Assembly: GCF_003044565.1 (NCBI RefSeq)
Contig: NZ_POXG01000007.1
Coordinates: 1-64,000 of the forward strand
Reading direction: 5' to 3'
Source of the DNA: Neisseria sicca
GTDB lineage: Bacteria > Pseudomonadota > Gammaproteobacteria > Burkholderiales > Neisseriaceae
DNA: 64,000 nucleotides
The notes under the pieces are model-generated. The model was not told where the DNA came from. It searched no databases and saw nothing but the letters and a program-made list of their open reading frames with translations. Shown here one piece after another: positions 1 to 10,620 of this stretch; positions within the stretch are counted from its first letter, which is position 1; each line of letters begins with the position of its first letter. The position numbers were made by a program, and so were the translations under genes.

Positions 1-3000
1 GTACTCGGTGTTGTTGCCGTCCACTTTTTCGCTGACGGTCACGTTCTTACCGGCGACGACGGTGGTGGTTTTTTCAGTTGCGGCGAGTTGTTCGTTCAAC
101 TGGGCAACGTTGACGGCGTCGGTGGCTGCCGTACCTTTGGCTACGTTGGCAATCTTGTTGCCGCCGTTGTTCAGACCGTCTTTGGTCAGAGACACTTGGC
201 TTGGCGAACCGTCCGCACCGATCTTCAGACCTTCTCCGCTCAGTACGCTGTTGCCGGAGATGAAGCTGTCGGCGAGTACGGTAGTAGCGGAAACAGTACC
301 AAATTCGACGTCGTCTGAAGCCTCAATCGTCAGCTCTTTACCGCTGCGTTTCACTCGGATGTTCTTACCTTGTTTCACGGTCACGGTATCGCCTGAGGCA
401 ATGTTTTCACTGTCGCTGTCGGCTTCATCGTTGGCTTTCAGGTTCCAGCCTTTACCTACGGTCTCTTTAACTGCGGCAATCGCGTCGTGAACGTTGTCTT
501 TGCCTGTACCACCAATATCGCTGGTCGTAACGTTGCCTTTGTCGTTGGCCGCTTTACCACCAAGGAGTTTCGCCAGGTTGGCTTGAGTTTCGTTCAACTG
601 TTCTTCAGTCGCGGCTTGACCTTTGGTAGCGAAGTCCGCACCGCCCAAGGCTTTGTTGCTCAGACCGCTGACAATACCTTCTTTACCGTCAATCACGACC
701 GGTTTGCCGCCGTTCGCTGCGTCTTTGCCGATGGTTACTTTCTCAGCCAGGCTGAAGTCGATTTCTTTGCCTGTGCCGCTTGTGGTAACGATGTTCTTAT
801 CTTTACTTGTGTACTTGACGGTATCGCCCAAGTTCACTTTTTCAGACGACCCGTTGTCTGCAACGATGTTCAGACCTTTGCTGACTTCTTCGCCCACTTT
901 GTCCAATGCTTCTTGAACTGTACCAACAGCATCATGTTTCGTACCGTCTGCTTTAGTTACAGTAAAGACAGGAGCTTCAATCGCACCAGTAATCGGGTTG
1001 ATGCTGCTATTCAACGCTTTGGCAATCGGGTTCAGCTGGCTGACGTTAACCACATCAGTATCTGCCACACCTTTGGCTACGTTGGCAATCTTGTTGCCGC
1101 CGTTGTTCAGACCGGCAGTGGTCAGAGACACTTGGTTCGGAGAACCGTCTGCACCAATCTTCAGTCCATCAGTATTCAATACGCTGTTGCCTGCGATAAC
1201 ACTTTCAGCAACCACGCTGGTAGCTTCTACTGAATCAGCTTTGACATGAGCAAACTCAACATTGTCTTCAGTCTCAACCGTCAGATCTTTACCGCTGCGT
1301 TTCACTCGGATGTTCTTACCTTGTTTCACAGTCACGGTGTCGCCTGCAGCGATTTTCTCGCTGTCGGTCTCGTCGTTCGCTTTCAGGTTCCAGCCTTTCT
1401 CGGCAGTCTCTTTCACGGACTTGATCGCCTCGTGAATGTTGCCTTTACCTGTGTCACCGATGTTGGCAGTGGATACATTGCCGTTCTCGTTCTTGGCTTC
1501 TCCGCCCAAGATGGTTTTCAGGTTCACTTGGGTAGCATCCAGCTGCGCTTCAGTCGCTGCTTTGTTCGAAGTCGCAAAGTCCGCACCGCCCAACATTTTG
1601 TTGGTCAGTCCGCTTACCGTGCCGTTCGTACCGTCAAGTACAATCGGGGTGCTGCCGGTTTTGCCCAACGTAACTTTGTCGTTCAAACCGAAATCAACTT
1701 TGCCTCCCGACAGGGTTTTGGTCTTAATGTTGCCATCGGTACCGGTGTAAGTAACGGTATCACCTAAGTTGACTTTTTCAGTCGACCCTTCGTCGGCGGC
1801 AATCTTCAGACCTTTGTTCAACTCGTCACCGACTTTGTCCAATGCTTCTTGAACGGTATGCACCGGTGCACTTACCGTACCGTCCGCTTGTTTGACGGTA
1901 AAGTTAGGAGCAGCGATAGAACCATCCGCACCAACGGTCGTATTCAACGCTGTTGCCAACGGTTTGATTTGGCTGACGTTCACTCCGTCGGTGTCTTCCG
2001 TACCTTTGGCTACTTTGGCAATCTTGTTGCCGCCGTTGTTCAGTCCGGCAGTAGTCAGGGATACTTGGTTCGGAGAACTGTCATCACCAATCTTCAGACC
2101 ATTAGTAGTCAAGACGCTGTTGCCTGTGATGACGCTGTCGGCAACCACGCTGGCAGCTTCTACTGAATTAGCTTTGACATGAGCAAACTCGACGTCGTCT
2201 GAAGTGGCTACGGTGATGTTTTTGCCGTCGCGGGTTACTTTGATGTTTTTGCCGTCTTTGAAGTTAACCGTTTCGCCGGCAGCAACTTTCTCTTCGGTAT
2301 CGTCGTTCGCTTGCAGCTTCCAACCTTTTTCCACCGTCTCTTTCACAGACTTGATTGCGTCGTGAACCGTATTTTGGTTAGTACCACCGATATTACTCAT
2401 GGCAATATTGCCGTTGGTGTTTTCTGCGTTACCGCCCAAAATGGTTTTTAGATTCACTTGGCTAGCATTCAGCTGTTCTTCGGTTGCAGCTTGGCCTTTG
2501 GTGGCAAAGTCCGCACCGCCCAAGGTTTTGTTGGTCAGTCCGCTTACCGTGCCGTTCGTACCGTCAAGTACAATCGGGGTGCTGCCGGTTTTGCCCAATG
2601 TAACTTTGTCGTTCAAACCAAAATCAACTTTACCCCCCGACAGGGTTTTGGTCTTAATGTTGCCATCGGTACCGGTGTAAGTAACGGTGTCACCTAAGTT
2701 GACTTTTTCAGACGACCCTTCATCAGCGGCAATGACCAAACCTTTCTTCAACTCTTCGCCCACCTTATCCAAGGCTTCTTGAACCGTACCGACAGCGGTA
2801 TTTTTCGTGCCGTCCGCTTTAGTTACGGTGAACGCAGGCGCAGCCACTTCACCCGTTGTCGGGTTGACTGTTGTGTTCAATGCGGCTGCAATCGGTTTAA
2901 GTTGCTCGACATTTACCGCGTCGGTATCCGCAGTGCCTTTGGCTACTTTGGCAATCTTATTGCCGCCGTTATCCAGACCGTTTTTAGTCAGAGATACAGG

Positions 3001-6000
3001 AGCGTTTGCAGCACCATTGGAGATGGTCAGTCCATTACCATCTAATACGTTGCTGCCGACGGTTACTTTGTCAAAGACCACTTCATCCGAAGTCGCTACG
3101 GTGATGTTTTTACCGTCGCGGGTTACTTTGATGTTTTTGCCGTCTTTGAACGTTACCGTTTCGCCTGCCTCCACTTTTTCGGTAGTATCGCTATTGGCTT
3201 GCAGATTCCAGCCTTTTTCAGCGGTTTCTTTGACGGATTTAATTGCATCGCTGACAGTAGTCTTACCTGTTTCGCCGATGTCGGTAACCGTTACCGTACC
3301 GTTTTGGTTGGTTGAACCTGTACCCAAAACATTTGCCAGATTGGTTTGTGCAGCATTTATCTGTTCTTCAGTTGCAGCTTGACCTTTGGCTGCAAAATCC
3401 GCACCGCCCAAGGTTTTGTTGGTCAGTCCGCTTACCGTGCCGTTCGTACCGTCAAGCACAATCGGGGTGCTGCCGGTTTTGCCCAATGTAACTTTGTCGT
3501 TCAAACCAAAATCAACTTTACCCCCCGACAGGGTTTTGGTCTTAATGTTGCCATCGGTACCGGTGTAAGTAACGGTGTCACCTAAGTTGACTTTTTCAGA
3601 CGACCCTTCATCAGCGGCAATGACCAAACCTTTCTTCAACTCTTCGCCCACCTTATCCAAGGCTTCTTGAACCGTACCGACAGCGGTATTTTTCGTGCCG
3701 TCCGCTTTAGTTACGGTGAACGCAGGCGCAGCCACTTCACCCGTTGTCGGGTTGACTGTTGTGTTCAATGCGGCTGCAATCGGTTTAAGTTGCTCGACAT
3801 TTACCGCGTCGGTATCCGCAGTGCCTTTGGCTACTTTGGCAATCTTATTGCCGCCGTTATCCAGACCGTTTTTAGTCAGAGATACAGGAGCGTTTGCAGC
3901 ACCATTGGAGATGGTCAGTCCATTACCATCTAATACGTTGCTGCCGACGGTTACTTTGTCAAAGACCACTTCATCCGAAGTCGCTACGGTGATGTTTTTG
4001 CCGTCGCGGGTTACTTTGATGTTTTTGCCATCCTTGAATATTACCGTTTCGCCTGCCGCCACTTTTTCGGCAGCATCGCTGTTGGCTTGTAGGTTCCAGC
4101 CTTTTTCAGCGGTTTCTTTGACGGATTTAATCGCATCGCTGACGGTAGTCTTACCTGTTTCACCGATGTCGGTAACCGTTACCGTACCGTTTTGGTTGGT
4201 TGAACCTGTACCCAAAACATTTGCCAGATTGGTTTGTGCGGCATTGATCTGCTCTTCTGTTGCAGCTTGACCTTTGGCTGCAAAATCCGTACCGCCCAAG
4301 GTTTTGTTGGTCAGTCCGCTTACTGTGCCGTTCGTGCCATCGATAACAACTTTCTTACCGTCGGTTTTACCAATGGTGATTTTTTCGGCAAGACTGAAGT
4401 CGATATCCTTGTTCGTGCCACTAGTCGTAACGATATTTTTGTCTTTGCTCGTGTACTTGACGGTATCACCCAGATTGATTTTCTGGTTATTGCCGTTGTC
4501 TGCGGCAATGTTCAGACCTTTGTTCAACTCTTTACCAACCTCGGTCAATGCGTCTTGAACGGTATGTACGGTGGTACCTGCCGTACCGTCGGCATGATTG
4601 ACGGTAAAGCTTGGTTTTCCGACCGTACCATCAGAGCTGACGGTCGTGTTCAATGCTTCTGCAAGCGGTTTGATTTGGCTGACGTTCACTCCGTCGGTGT
4701 CTTCCGTACCTTTGGCTACTTTGGCAATCTTGTTACCGCCGTTGTTCAGACCGGCATTAGTCAGAGACACTTGGCTTGGCGAACCGTCCGCACCAATCTT
4801 CAGACCGTCAGTCGTCAGTACGCTGTCGCCTGCTTTCAAGGTAGTCGCGGTTACGCTGGTCAACGTAATATCGTCATTCAGTTTGACGGTAACGTTGTTG
4901 CCATCGGCGGAAGTGGTGATGTTGCTACCGCCTTTGATGCCGACGCGCTCTCCCAGTTTTTTGCTTGAAGTCGAAGTGCTGCCGTCCGCTTCGAAAGTCA
5001 GACCTTTGTCCGCCAACTCTTTAAGCTGTCCATAATTCACAGCATCATCTGCATTTTCACCTTTGGCAACTTTGGTGATTTTGTTGCCGCCGTTGTTCAA
5101 GCCGGACTTGGTCAGGGATACAGGATTGTCACCATTGGCAATTTTCAATCCATCACCGTTTAATACATTGGCGCCTGCGGTAACTTGCGGCGTGGTCAGT
5201 CCGGCTGTAGTCAGAACACTATTACCCGCTTTGAGTTTGTCGGCATTGACGGTTTGAACGGTGATTTCGTCTTTCAATTTGACTTTAATGCCGTCTGCTC
5301 CAGCTTCAGTAACGACGTTTTGGTCGTCGCCTTTGAGATTGACGGTTTCACCCAGTTTGGCGACATCGGTTGTTCCGTTGTTACCCGCAAATGCAACACC
5401 CTTACTGTCGACAGCAGTTTTCGCCTCCACACCTTTTTTAATCTCAGCTTTGGCGTCGTCTGAAAGGTCAAGTTCGTAGTTGGTGGTTTTGGTTTCGTTG
5501 CTGTTTGTTGTTTCAGACGACTCCAACTTCAATTTTCCGTCAGCTTTTACGCTTACAGTAGTTTTATCTGCATGGACGGTGTAGGTCGTTTTATTACCTG
5601 CTTCCACAGCAGCAACATGAGTATTGTCACCTTTTTCAACCACGCTGGTTTTTTCGCTGTTGGCAACAGCTTCATTGATGGCTTGCGCGACATCGGCAGC
5701 CGTGGCAAATGCATCGCCGGTTTGTCCAGCATTAACCGTACCACCCACACCAGCTTTCAACGTAGATTTGTTTACATTGAACGCAACGGTGCCCCCTTTG
5801 TTTTCGGCGGTCGTACCTGTGCCGTTAACGAAGTTCAGCTTGGAATCAGCTTGATTCAACGTTTTAGCATCTTCGCCGTTGACTTGTACGCCGATGTTTT
5901 GCAATGCGCTGTCGGCTTTTGTCAAAGAGGCTTTGGTTTTGTCTGACAAATCCAAATTGTAGGTAGTGACATTGGTGGTTGTATTTTCAGACGACGTCAG

Positions 6001-9000
6001 TTTCAAACCATCTACACTACTGTCGAGCGCAACGGCTGCACCTTTGGCGTTGACGGTGTAAACCGCATGTCCGTCAGTTGGGTTATCGGTTTTGGTTACG
6101 CTGGCAACATTCGTACCCCCTTGAACCTCAGTTTTCGCGGCTTTAACTTGTTTGTAACTTGCTGCGTCGGTATCAGCTTCACCGTCGGCAATCTTAGTAA
6201 CTTTATTGCCGCCGTTTGAGAGTCCGCCAGCAGTCAGGCTCACTGGGTTACTGCCGGAGCCAATGGTTACGCCGGAGCCGTTAACAGTCGTGCCGGCAGT
6301 AGTTACATCGCCGCTGAAGGCTGCGGATGTCAGTCCGGTCAATTCTTTTGCCAATTTGACGTTCAGCATGTGATTTTGGTCGTCTGAAACCACACCGATA
6401 TTATTATCAGACAATTTAGCCCGATCAGTTTGTCCGCCTTTAACGGCAACGGTGCTGCCAAGTTGACGGTCAAACTTATTGCCAACATCGCCTGTAAAAT
6501 TCAGAGGGCTATTAACAGCTCTATTCAAAGCGGACAGTGCATCGCCAACAGTATTGTAGTTAACTACGCTTGAATTAGATGGTGCTCCTGAAACAACCGC
6601 ATATGTTGGCATAGAAACACTGCCGTCAGTTCCTACCTGTGTACCTAATGCTTCAGCTATTTTCTTCAATTGGGACACATTGACTGCATCATTATCTTTG
6701 ATACCCGATTTCACATTACCAACAATAGTTGGTACGGAAGTTTGTGGGTCTTTGGCGTTCAAAGCGGCAATAGTGACATCACCGGTATATTCTGCACCAC
6801 CATCTACATAAGTAAACGATACTACTTTTTGTCCGCCTACTTCTTTAACGTTGCGGGTTAAAAGCTTTCCGTCTTTATCAATATAAGAGAAAGGAGCGTC
6901 ATTGCTGACCGTAGTTAAAGTGTTGACGCGCAGATTATTCATTGCATCTTGGAGCTGCCCAACATTAACCGCATCATTAGTATCAGTACCTTTACCCAAA
7001 TTAGTGATACGGTTTTCAGACATATTTAGTCCGCCTTTGGCAGTAACTACGCCTGTAAACTCAGGATTATCAACCGTATTGATACTTACAGTACTTCCTG
7101 ACTGATTCAAATGGATATTTTTACCTGCTTCAAGTCGAAGAGTGGAGCCACTCGTGATTTCCTGTAAAGAATGGTTTTCAGCACGACCATTGGTTCCAGC
7201 AGCAGCAGCCGTTTCTAATTGAAACGATTTAAAGGCTGACGTTTTCAAAGACGCAATTGCCCTGTCAACGGTATTTTCACCCGTACCACCAATATTATTC
7301 ATGGTAATACTGCCGTCTTCAGCCAACTTTGCATTACTACCCAATACGTCTTTAACGGTTTTGGCAGTATTGCCCAAAACGTTTTGTACCGCGTACAGCT
7401 GGCTGCCGTTGATGGCATCCGTAGAAGTGTTAGAAATTTCGCCCGGAGCAACGTTTTTCAATTGACGTTCGTAGCCTGCCGTACCGAAAGACACTTGGTC
7501 GCCCGGATTAACATTGTTGCCGCCTGCAAAACCTGAGTATTTCAGATTGTTGACAGTAGCTTCGTTGACTTCGGTTGCATCGGTTGCAGTCGTACTGCCC
7601 GCACCGATTGCCACAGAGTTGCCTTTGGTGGCTTTCGCGCCCATACCGAATGCGGCAGAGGCAACGCCTTGGGCGCGTGTACCCGTACCGAACGCAGTAG
7701 ACAATTCGCCTTCTGCCTGTGATTGAGTACCAATCGCTACCGCAGCTTCACTTGAGGTCGTACGAACATAGTTACCGGTTACCATCACATCGCCGGTATA
7801 GTCGTGATAAACGTCTTTAACCGTTTTACCCGTACCGTCTACAGTTTTCGCTGCAACGGTATCCCAGTCGTCCGCACCGATGGCGATAGAAGAATTGCCT
7901 TGTGCTGTTACATTGTTACCGATGGCAGTAGATTGATCGCCCCATGCATTAGAAAATGCACCGATAGCAACGGTTTGATTGTAATCAGGTTGCCCAGACT
8001 TTGGTATTTCGGTATTGTTTGCAGAAGCATTGAAACCAATCACAACAGAGCGGGAGTTCTTGGATTGAGCCTGATCACCGATAACAACGGAGCTAAATTT
8101 CAAAGCCCGTGCGTCATTACCGATAGCAACTCCCGCAGATGCAGCTGCATGACTGGATTTACCGATGGCGATACTATTGCTATGATCAGCGTTTGCACCA
8201 TTACCTAAAGCGATAGCGTTTTCCAAACGTGTATGGCTGTTCAAACCAAGCGCCAAAGAAGCCGCGCCGTCTGCATTGGCTAAACGCCCTAACGCGATAG
8301 AATCTTCTTTCCAAGCATTGTTGGTTGAACCAATAGCGATAGCATTCACTTCATCAGCCTTCGCACCATCACCCAACGCAATGCCACTATCCTTGGCAGA
8401 GTAACTAGTCTTACCAATGGCGACTGCCTTGCTGCCTGCTGCCCGCGCCTCGTCACCCAACGCAATGCCACTATCTTTGGCAGCATGGCTAGACTTACCA
8501 ATAGCGACTGCCTTGCCGCTTACTGCCCGCGCCTCATGACCGAGAGCAACTGCGCTGCTTGCTTCGGCTTTAGCGGAATGACCACCTGCAAATGATGCCC
8601 AGCCCAAAGCATTAGAGTTGAAACCGACAGCGGTTGCCCCTGCATTATTCGCAGTGGTATAAGCACCCAAAGCCACAGCAGAATCATGAAGTGCATTTGC
8701 ACCATCACCTACCGCCACGCTGGATTTACCTTTTGCATTGGAAACCTGACCACCTGCAAACGAGTTTTGACCGTAAGCATTGGATCGCTGACCGATGGCA
8801 ACTGCATTCTCACCATTGGCTTTACTTAACGAACCAACAGCAACCGAACCTGAACCCGTCGTATTACCGTGAATAGAGGGGGTAGAGCCTGCTGCCGCCT
8901 CAACGGTAGCCTTGCTACCTATCACGACTGCATTGCTTGCAGCCGCTTTGGCTTCAGGACCAGCGGCAATCGCGTTTTCACCTGTCGCGCCGTCATTGTT

Positions 9001-10620
9001 GTAGTTGGCTACGGGGGTGCCTGGGCGGTTGACGCTGTAATAATGGGTTTGAGCGGCTTGCATATCTTTGGCAATCGCGTAAAGCTGGCTGCCGTTAATT
9101 GCGTCGGTAGAAGTGGCAGTAATCTCACCCGGAGCAACGTGTTTCAACTGGCGCTCATAGCCTATCGAACCGAAAGAAACTTGAGAACCGGCAGTAATGT
9201 TTTGCGTACCTGCAAAACCGCTATAAGAAATACCATTGATTGTTGCATTCGTTACAGCTGTTGCATTGGTCTCGGTACGCGATCCCGTACCGATGGCGAC
9301 TGATTTATTATGAGTAGCTGTTGCTCCAACACCAAATGCTGACGCGCCCACTCCTTGCGCAGATGCAGCTGCACCGAAGGCCGTGGATAATACACCCTCA
9401 GCAAGAGCTTTCACACCTACTGCAACCGAAGCATGCCCGGCAGTCGTACCTTTCCACGTATTACGGGGCTGATCGGCCATCATTTCTGCGCCTGTCAAAT
9501 CCTTAAAAACTTGATAGACTTGTTTACCTCCTGCCGCTGCGACTGTTTTTGTACGCACTCCATCCCAATCATCTCCTCCGATAGCAACAGACGAATCGCC
9601 TTCTGCACGGGTATTGTTACCGATAGAGGTAGACTGATTCCCTATCGCTCGAGCATCCGGACCGATGGCAACTGCTTGAGTATCGCCTGTCGCCTTAGCT
9701 CCCGTACCGATGGCAATACCTTGTCTAGAAGTTGCTTTAATCTCTTTATAAATAGGATCATCACTACCAATAGCGATAGAGGCCTCTCCCGTTGCCTGTG
9801 TATTTTTACCGATAGCAATCGATTTAAGAATTGATGCATTCGCGTTCGTCCCAAAAGCAACCGCATCTACACCCGTAGCCTTCGCATTCGTACCGAAAGC
9901 AAGCGTATCATTACCAGATGCCATCGCGCGTCGACCAATGGCGGTACTGCGATCCCCTGAAGCCAAAGTCGCACCACTACCGTCATTCAACTCTGTATTG
10001 GTATCTCGCCCAAAGCGGTCACTACCGCCGATAGCAACCGCAAACTGGCCTGTAGCCTGTGTCCAACCACCAATGGCTGTTGCACCCCGCGCCTTCGCCT
10101 CGGCGCGGCCACCCAAAGCAGTAGCAAATTGATCTGAGGCTATCGTATCTGAACCGATGGTCGTCGCCTTAACCCCATTTGAATTTGAATTGGTACCAAT
10201 CGCAATCGCATTATTGCCATCTGCCAGCGCAGCCGTAGTTGCATTACTACCACCAATCGCTACAGTACCCGAATTCATTCCATGAGGCGGGTTACCCCTT
10301 GTTCCCGCACGCGCAAACTGACCAACTGCAACAGCACCTGTACCCCTGGCATCACCGCCATTGACAGCAGTTTCACCACCGGAGCCATTTGCAACTTGAC
10401 CGGTAGGCGCAACCACTGCCCAAGCTCCTTCGGAAAATCCCAATAATGCCGCGCTCAAGGCCGTCAGTCTGAATAAGGTTTTCAGACGACCTTCCTCTGA
10501 GGCGCGCACATCCCCTTCAGCACCTTCGCTGCTTGATTTGACACGTCCCTTCGCCAATTCGGAAGTAACGACGAAAGAGCCGATGGTACGGTTCCATACA
10601 ACTTTGAAAATCTTATTCAT
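1..10620 (-). CDS. Giant trimeric autotransporter adhesin (YadA/Hia-type), 3' end beyond window
   Basis: Surface adhesin of the type Vc secretion class, expected to trimerise in the outer membrane; the C-terminal anchor lies outside the window. The frame is open from ATG 10620 to base 1 (3,540 codons). Residues 1-25 (MNKIFKVVWNRTIGSFVV...) form a typical extended signal peptide region; a hydrophobic core (LTALSAALLGFSEG) follows and cleavage is likely after AWA, about residue 68. Residues about 69-500 and 530-1060 are two YadA-like heads rich in AIG.NA.A repeats, each ended by a neck of the type ATSTDAINGSQLYA (positions 9061-9120 and 7381-7440). The rest is a stalk in which the motif LNNGGNKIANVAKG recurs about eight times, near 6200, 5085, 4740, 3855, 2960, 2030, 1100 and 165. 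The RBS AGAGAG lies 5 nt before the ATG. A DUS is read in frame as GRLK in the signal region. Family certain; ligand unknown. Confidence 0.93.
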   Translation of the reverse strand, partial: MNKIFKVVWNRTIGSFVVTSELAKGRVKSSSEGAEGDVRASEEGRLKTLFRLTALSAALLGFSEGAWAVVAPTGQVANGSGGETAVNGGDARGTGAVAVGQFARAGTRGNPPHGMNSGTVAIGGSNATTAALADGNNAIAIGTNSNSNGVKATTIGSDTIASDQFATALGGRAEAKARGATAIGGWTQATGQFAVAIGGSDRFGRDTNTELNDGSGATLASGDRSTAIGRRAMASGNDTLAFGTNAKATGVDAVAFGTNANASILKSIAIGKNTQATGEASIAIGSDDPIYKEIKATSRQGIAIGTGAKATGDTQAVAIGPDARAIGNQSTSIGNNTRAEGDSSVAIGGDDWDGVRTKTVAAAGGKQVYQVFKDLTGAEMMADQPRNTWKGTTAGHASVAVGVKALAEGVLSTAFGAAASAQGVGASAFGVGATATHNKSVAIGTGSRTETNATAVTNATINGISYSGFAGTQNITAGSQVSFGSIGYERQLKHVAPGEITATSTDAINGSQLYAIAKDMQAAQTHYYSVNRPGTPVANYNNDGATGENAIAAGPEAKAAASNAVVIGSKATVEAAAGSTPSIHGNTTGSGSVAVGSLSKANGENAVAIGQRSNAYGQNSFAGGQVSNAKGKSSVAVGDGANALHDSAVALGAYTTANNAGATAVGFNSNALGWASFAGGHSAKAEASSAVALGHEARAVSGKAVAIGKSSHAAKDSGIALGDEARAAGSKAVAIGKTSYSAKDSGIALGDGAKADEVNAIAIGSTNNAWKEDSIALGRLANADGAASLALGLNSHTRLENAIALGNGANADHSNSIAIGKSSHAAASAGVAIGNDARALKFSSVVIGDQAQSKNSRSVVIGFNASANNTEIPKSGQPDYNQTVAIGAFSNAWGDQSTAIGNNVTAQGNSSIAIGADDWDTVAAKTVDGTGKTVKDVYHDYTGDVMVTGNYVRTTSSEAAVAIGTQSQAEGELSTAFGTGTRAQGVASAAFGMGAKATKGNSVAIGAGSTTATDATEVNEATVNNLKYSGFAGGNNVNPGDQVSFGTAGYERQLKNVAPGEISNTSTDAINGSQLYAVQNVLGNTAKTVKDVLGSNAKLAEDGSITMNNIGGTGENTVDRAIASLKTSAFKSFQLETAAAAGTNGRAENHSLQEITSGSTLRLEAGKNIHLNQSGSTVSINTVDNPEFTGVVTAKGGLNMSENRITNLGKGTDTNDAVNVGQLQDAMNNLRVNTLTTVSNDAPFSYIDKDGKLLTRNVKEVGGQKVVSFTYVDGGAEYTGDVTIAALNAKDPQTSVPTIVGNVKSGIKDNDAVNVSQLKKIAEALGTQVGTDGSVSMPTYAVVSGAPSNSSVVNYNTVGDALSALNRAVNSPLNFTGDVGNKFDRQLGSTVAVKGGQTDRAKLSDNNIGVVSDDQNHMLNVKLAKELTGLTSAAFSGDVTTAGTTVNGSGVTIGSGSNPVSLTAGGLSNGGNKVTKIADGEADTDAASYKQVKAAKTEVQGGTNVASVTKTDNPTDGHAVYTVNAKGAAVALDSSVDGLKLTSSENTTTNVTTYNLDLSDKTKASLTKADSALQNIGVQVNGEDAKTLNQADSKLNFVNGTGTTAENKGGTVAFNVNKSTLKAGVGGTVNAGQTGDAFATAADVAQAINEAVANSEKTSVVEKGDNTHVAAVEAGNKTTYTVHADKTTVSVKADGKLKLESSETTNSNETKTTNYELDLSDDAKAEIKKGVEAKTAVDSKGVAFAGNNGTTDVAKLGETVNLKGDDQNVVTEAGADGIKVKLKDEITVQTVNADKLKAGNSVLTTAGLTTPQVTAGANVLNGDGLKIANGDNPVSLTKSGLNNGGNKITKVAKGENADDAVNYGQLKELADKGLTFEADGSTSTSSKKLGERVGIKGGSNITTSADGNNVTVKLNDDITLTSVTATTLKAGDSVLTTDGLKIGADGSPSQVSLTNAGLNNGGNKIAKVAKGTEDTDGVNVSQIKPLAEALNTTVSSDGTVGKPSFTVNHADGTAGTTVHTVQDALTEVGKELNKGLNIAADNGNNQKINLGDTVKYTSKDKNIVTTSGTNKDIDFSLAEKITIGKTDGKKVVIDGTNGTVSGLTNKTLGGTDFAAKGQAATEEQINAAQTNLANVLGTGSTNQNGTVTVTDIGETGKTTVSDAIKSVKETAEKGWNLQANSDAAEKVAAGETVIFKDGKNIKVTRDGKNITVATSDEVVFDKVTVGSNVLDGNGLTISNGAANAPVSLTKNGLDNGGNKIAKVAKGTADTDAVNVEQLKPIAAALNTTVNPTTGEVAAPAFTVTKADGTKNTAVGTVQEALDKVGEELKKGLVIAADEGSSEKVNLGDTVTYTGTDGNIKTKTLSGGKVDFGLNDKVTLGKTGSTPIVLDGTNGTVSGLTNKTLGGADFAAKGQAATEEQINAAQTNLANVLGTGSTNQNGTVTVTDIGETGKTTVSDAIKSVKETAEKGWNLQANSDTTEKVEAGETVTFKDGKNIKVTRDGKNITVATSDEVVFDKVTVGSNVLDGNGLTISNGAANAPVSLTKNGLDNGGNKIAKVAKGTADTDAVNVEQLKPIAAALNTTVNPTTGEVAAPAFTVTKADGTKNTAVGTVQEALDKVGEELKKGLVIAADEGSSEKVNLGDTVTYTGTDGNIKTKTLSGGKVDFGLNDKVTLGKTGSTPIVLDGTNGTVSGLTNKTLGGADFATKGQAATEEQLNASQVNLKTILGGNAENTNGNIAMSNIGGTNQNTVHDAIKSVKETVEKGWKLQANDDTEEKVAAGETVNFKDGKNIKVTRDGKNITVATSDDVEFAHVKANSVEAASVVADSVITGNSVLTTNGLKIGDDSSPNQVSLTTAGLNNGGNKIAKVAKGTEDTDGVNVSQIKPLATALNTTVGADGSIAAPNFTVKQADGTVSAPVHTVQEALDKVGDELNKGLKIAADEGSTEKVNLGDTVTYTGTDGNIKTKTLSGGKVDFGLNDKVTLGKTGSTPIVLDGTNGTVSGLTNKMLGGADFATSNKAATEAQLDATQVNLKTILGGEAKNENGNVSTANIGDTGKGNIHEAIKSVKETAEKGWNLKANDETDSEKIAAGDTVTVKQGKNIRVKRSGKDLTVETEDNVEFAHVKADSVEATSVVAESVIAGNSVLNTDGLKIGADGSPNQVSLTTAGLNNGGNKIANVAKGVADTDVVNVSQLNPIAKALNSSINPITGAIEAPVFTVTKADGTKHDAVGTVQEALDKVGEEVSKGLNIVADNGSSEKVNLGDTVKYTSKDKNIVTTSGTGKEIDFSLAEKVTIGKDAANGGKPVVIDGKEGIVSGLSNKALGGADFATKGQAATEEQLNETQANLAKLLGGKAANDKGNVTTSDIGGTGKDNVHDAIAAVKETVGKGWNLKANDEADSDSENIASGDTVTVKQGKNIRVKRSGKELTIEASDDVEFGTVSATTVLADSFISGNSVLSGEGLKIGADGSPSQVSLTKDGLNNGGNKIANVAKGTAATDAVNVAQLNEQLAATEKTTTVVAGKNVTVSEKVDGNNTEY
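2516..4291 (-). repeat. Two tandem 888-bp near-identical stalk units in the adhesin gene
   Basis: The stretch starting near 2516 recurs exactly 888 bp (296 codons) further on, near 3404. Long blocks such as 2779-3045 and 3667-3933 match base for base, while 3150-3230 and 4038-4118 carry scattered differences. The period is a multiple of three, so units can be gained or lost without breaking the frame. The divergence pattern suggests recent duplication or gene conversion between stalk modules. Confidence 0.85.

Noticed and set aside
8..10132. Many plus-strand ORFs rich in Leu, Ser, Val and Pro across the adhesin region
   Set aside because: They are antisense shadows of the repetitive minus-strand adhesin frame, which is open throughout and has correct signal and domain motifs.
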